64,000 nt of DNA from Ancylomarina euxina. GTDB taxonomy: Bacteria > Bacteroidota > Bacteroidia > Bacteroidales > Marinifilaceae. The notes beneath the pieces were generated by a model that ran no database searches, was not told the DNA's origin, and saw only the letters and a program-made list of their open reading frames with translations. The stretch covers positions 47,103-111,102 of the forward strand of contig NZ_QQWG01000014.1 of NCBI RefSeq assembly GCF_003863355.1, written 5' to 3'. The position numbers and the translations under genes are program-made. Positions 63,909 through 64,000 of this stretch are shown here, in pieces (the stretch's first letter is position 1; every line of letters begins with the position of its first letter).

Positions 63909-64000
63909 CAGCCGCTTAAATAGCGAAAAAGTTCTTAGAAGTCTGGTAAAGGAAAACGGCGAGAGTTGAAAAAGGGAGAGAAAATATTTCTCAAAATAAT

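Larger units (their letters stand above)
63622..64000. other. 379-base region at the window end with two strong promoters
   Basis: No open frame. TATATTTGCA occurs at 63766-63775 and again at 63901-63910, each followed by a GC-rich initial segment (ctcgctttaag, gccgcttaaat). Such tandem strong promoters followed by long untranslated leaders are typical of rRNA or other stable RNA operons, which would start beyond position 64000. Confidence 0.5.

Noticed and set aside
1..64000. CRISPR arrays, tRNA genes, complete insertion sequences
   Set aside because: No regularly spaced direct repeats, no tRNA-like T-arm sequences and no transposase frames were found on reading both strands.

Overview
The window comes from a chromosome of a Bacteroidota bacterium. 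A marine or sediment Bacteroidia relative (Marinifilaceae/Marinilabiliales-like) is my guess, with low confidence at that rank. The evidence is a low-GC sequence, promoters of the TTG-N19-TAnnTTTG type, a giant SprA type IX secretion channel, an LpxC-FabZ fusion, a type 2 IleRS, and families largely restricted to this phylum (GLPGLI, GSCFA, DUF4837, Fib_succ_major, CCDC81-HU/SPOR). I see no tRNA, CRISPR array, intact insertion sequence or prophage.

Layout. 1-2.1 kb: tail of an unknown gene, an extended SDR reductase and a one-cysteine OsmC. 2.1-9.5 kb: ileS, a DksA-like gene, lspA, gltX and a SPOR-domain protein. 9.9-19.8 kb: a radical SAM protein, exported proteins of unknown role, lrgAB, lipoproteins, and a TonB-dependent receptor behind a His-rich small membrane protein. 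20-28.7 kb: envelope and housekeeping genes (M23 peptidase, dxr, rseP, tatA, lytic transglycosylase, DUF4837 lipoprotein, pdxA, ruvA). 28.8-36.8 kb: sprA and gcvH. 37-41.8 kb (minus strand): rimP-nusA-infB. 42-47.1 kb: an HD phosphohydrolase and lpxD, lpxC-fabZ, lpxA. 47.4-54 kb (minus strand): thiL, a hypothetical gene, then the most accessory-looking stretch. That stretch holds a small HTH protein, a small secreted four-cysteine peptide, a GLPGLI protein, a large outer-membrane barrel protein and the broken tail of an efflux adaptor. 54.5-60.4 kb: the SUF iron-sulfur operon sufB-C-D-S-E plus a MIP18/DUF59 protein. 60.5-60.8 kb: a cluster of interspersed repeat elements. 60.8-63.6 kb: queG, an alpha/beta hydrolase and a GSCFA protein. 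The last 240 bases hold two strong promoter-like sequences with no gene after them, probably the lead-in to an RNA operon beyond the window.

Most of the window is core metabolism and envelope biogenesis (lipid A, lipoprotein maturation, isoprenoids, Tat, T9SS). The best candidates for something undescribed are: the peptide/GLPGLI/barrel locus at 49.6-54.0 kb, with a possible divergent small RNA at 53,535-53,641; the repeat-element cluster at 60.48-60.76 kb; the inverted-repeat spacers between the suf genes; and an IleRS with a swapped GXHH signature that predicts mupirocin hyper-resistance.
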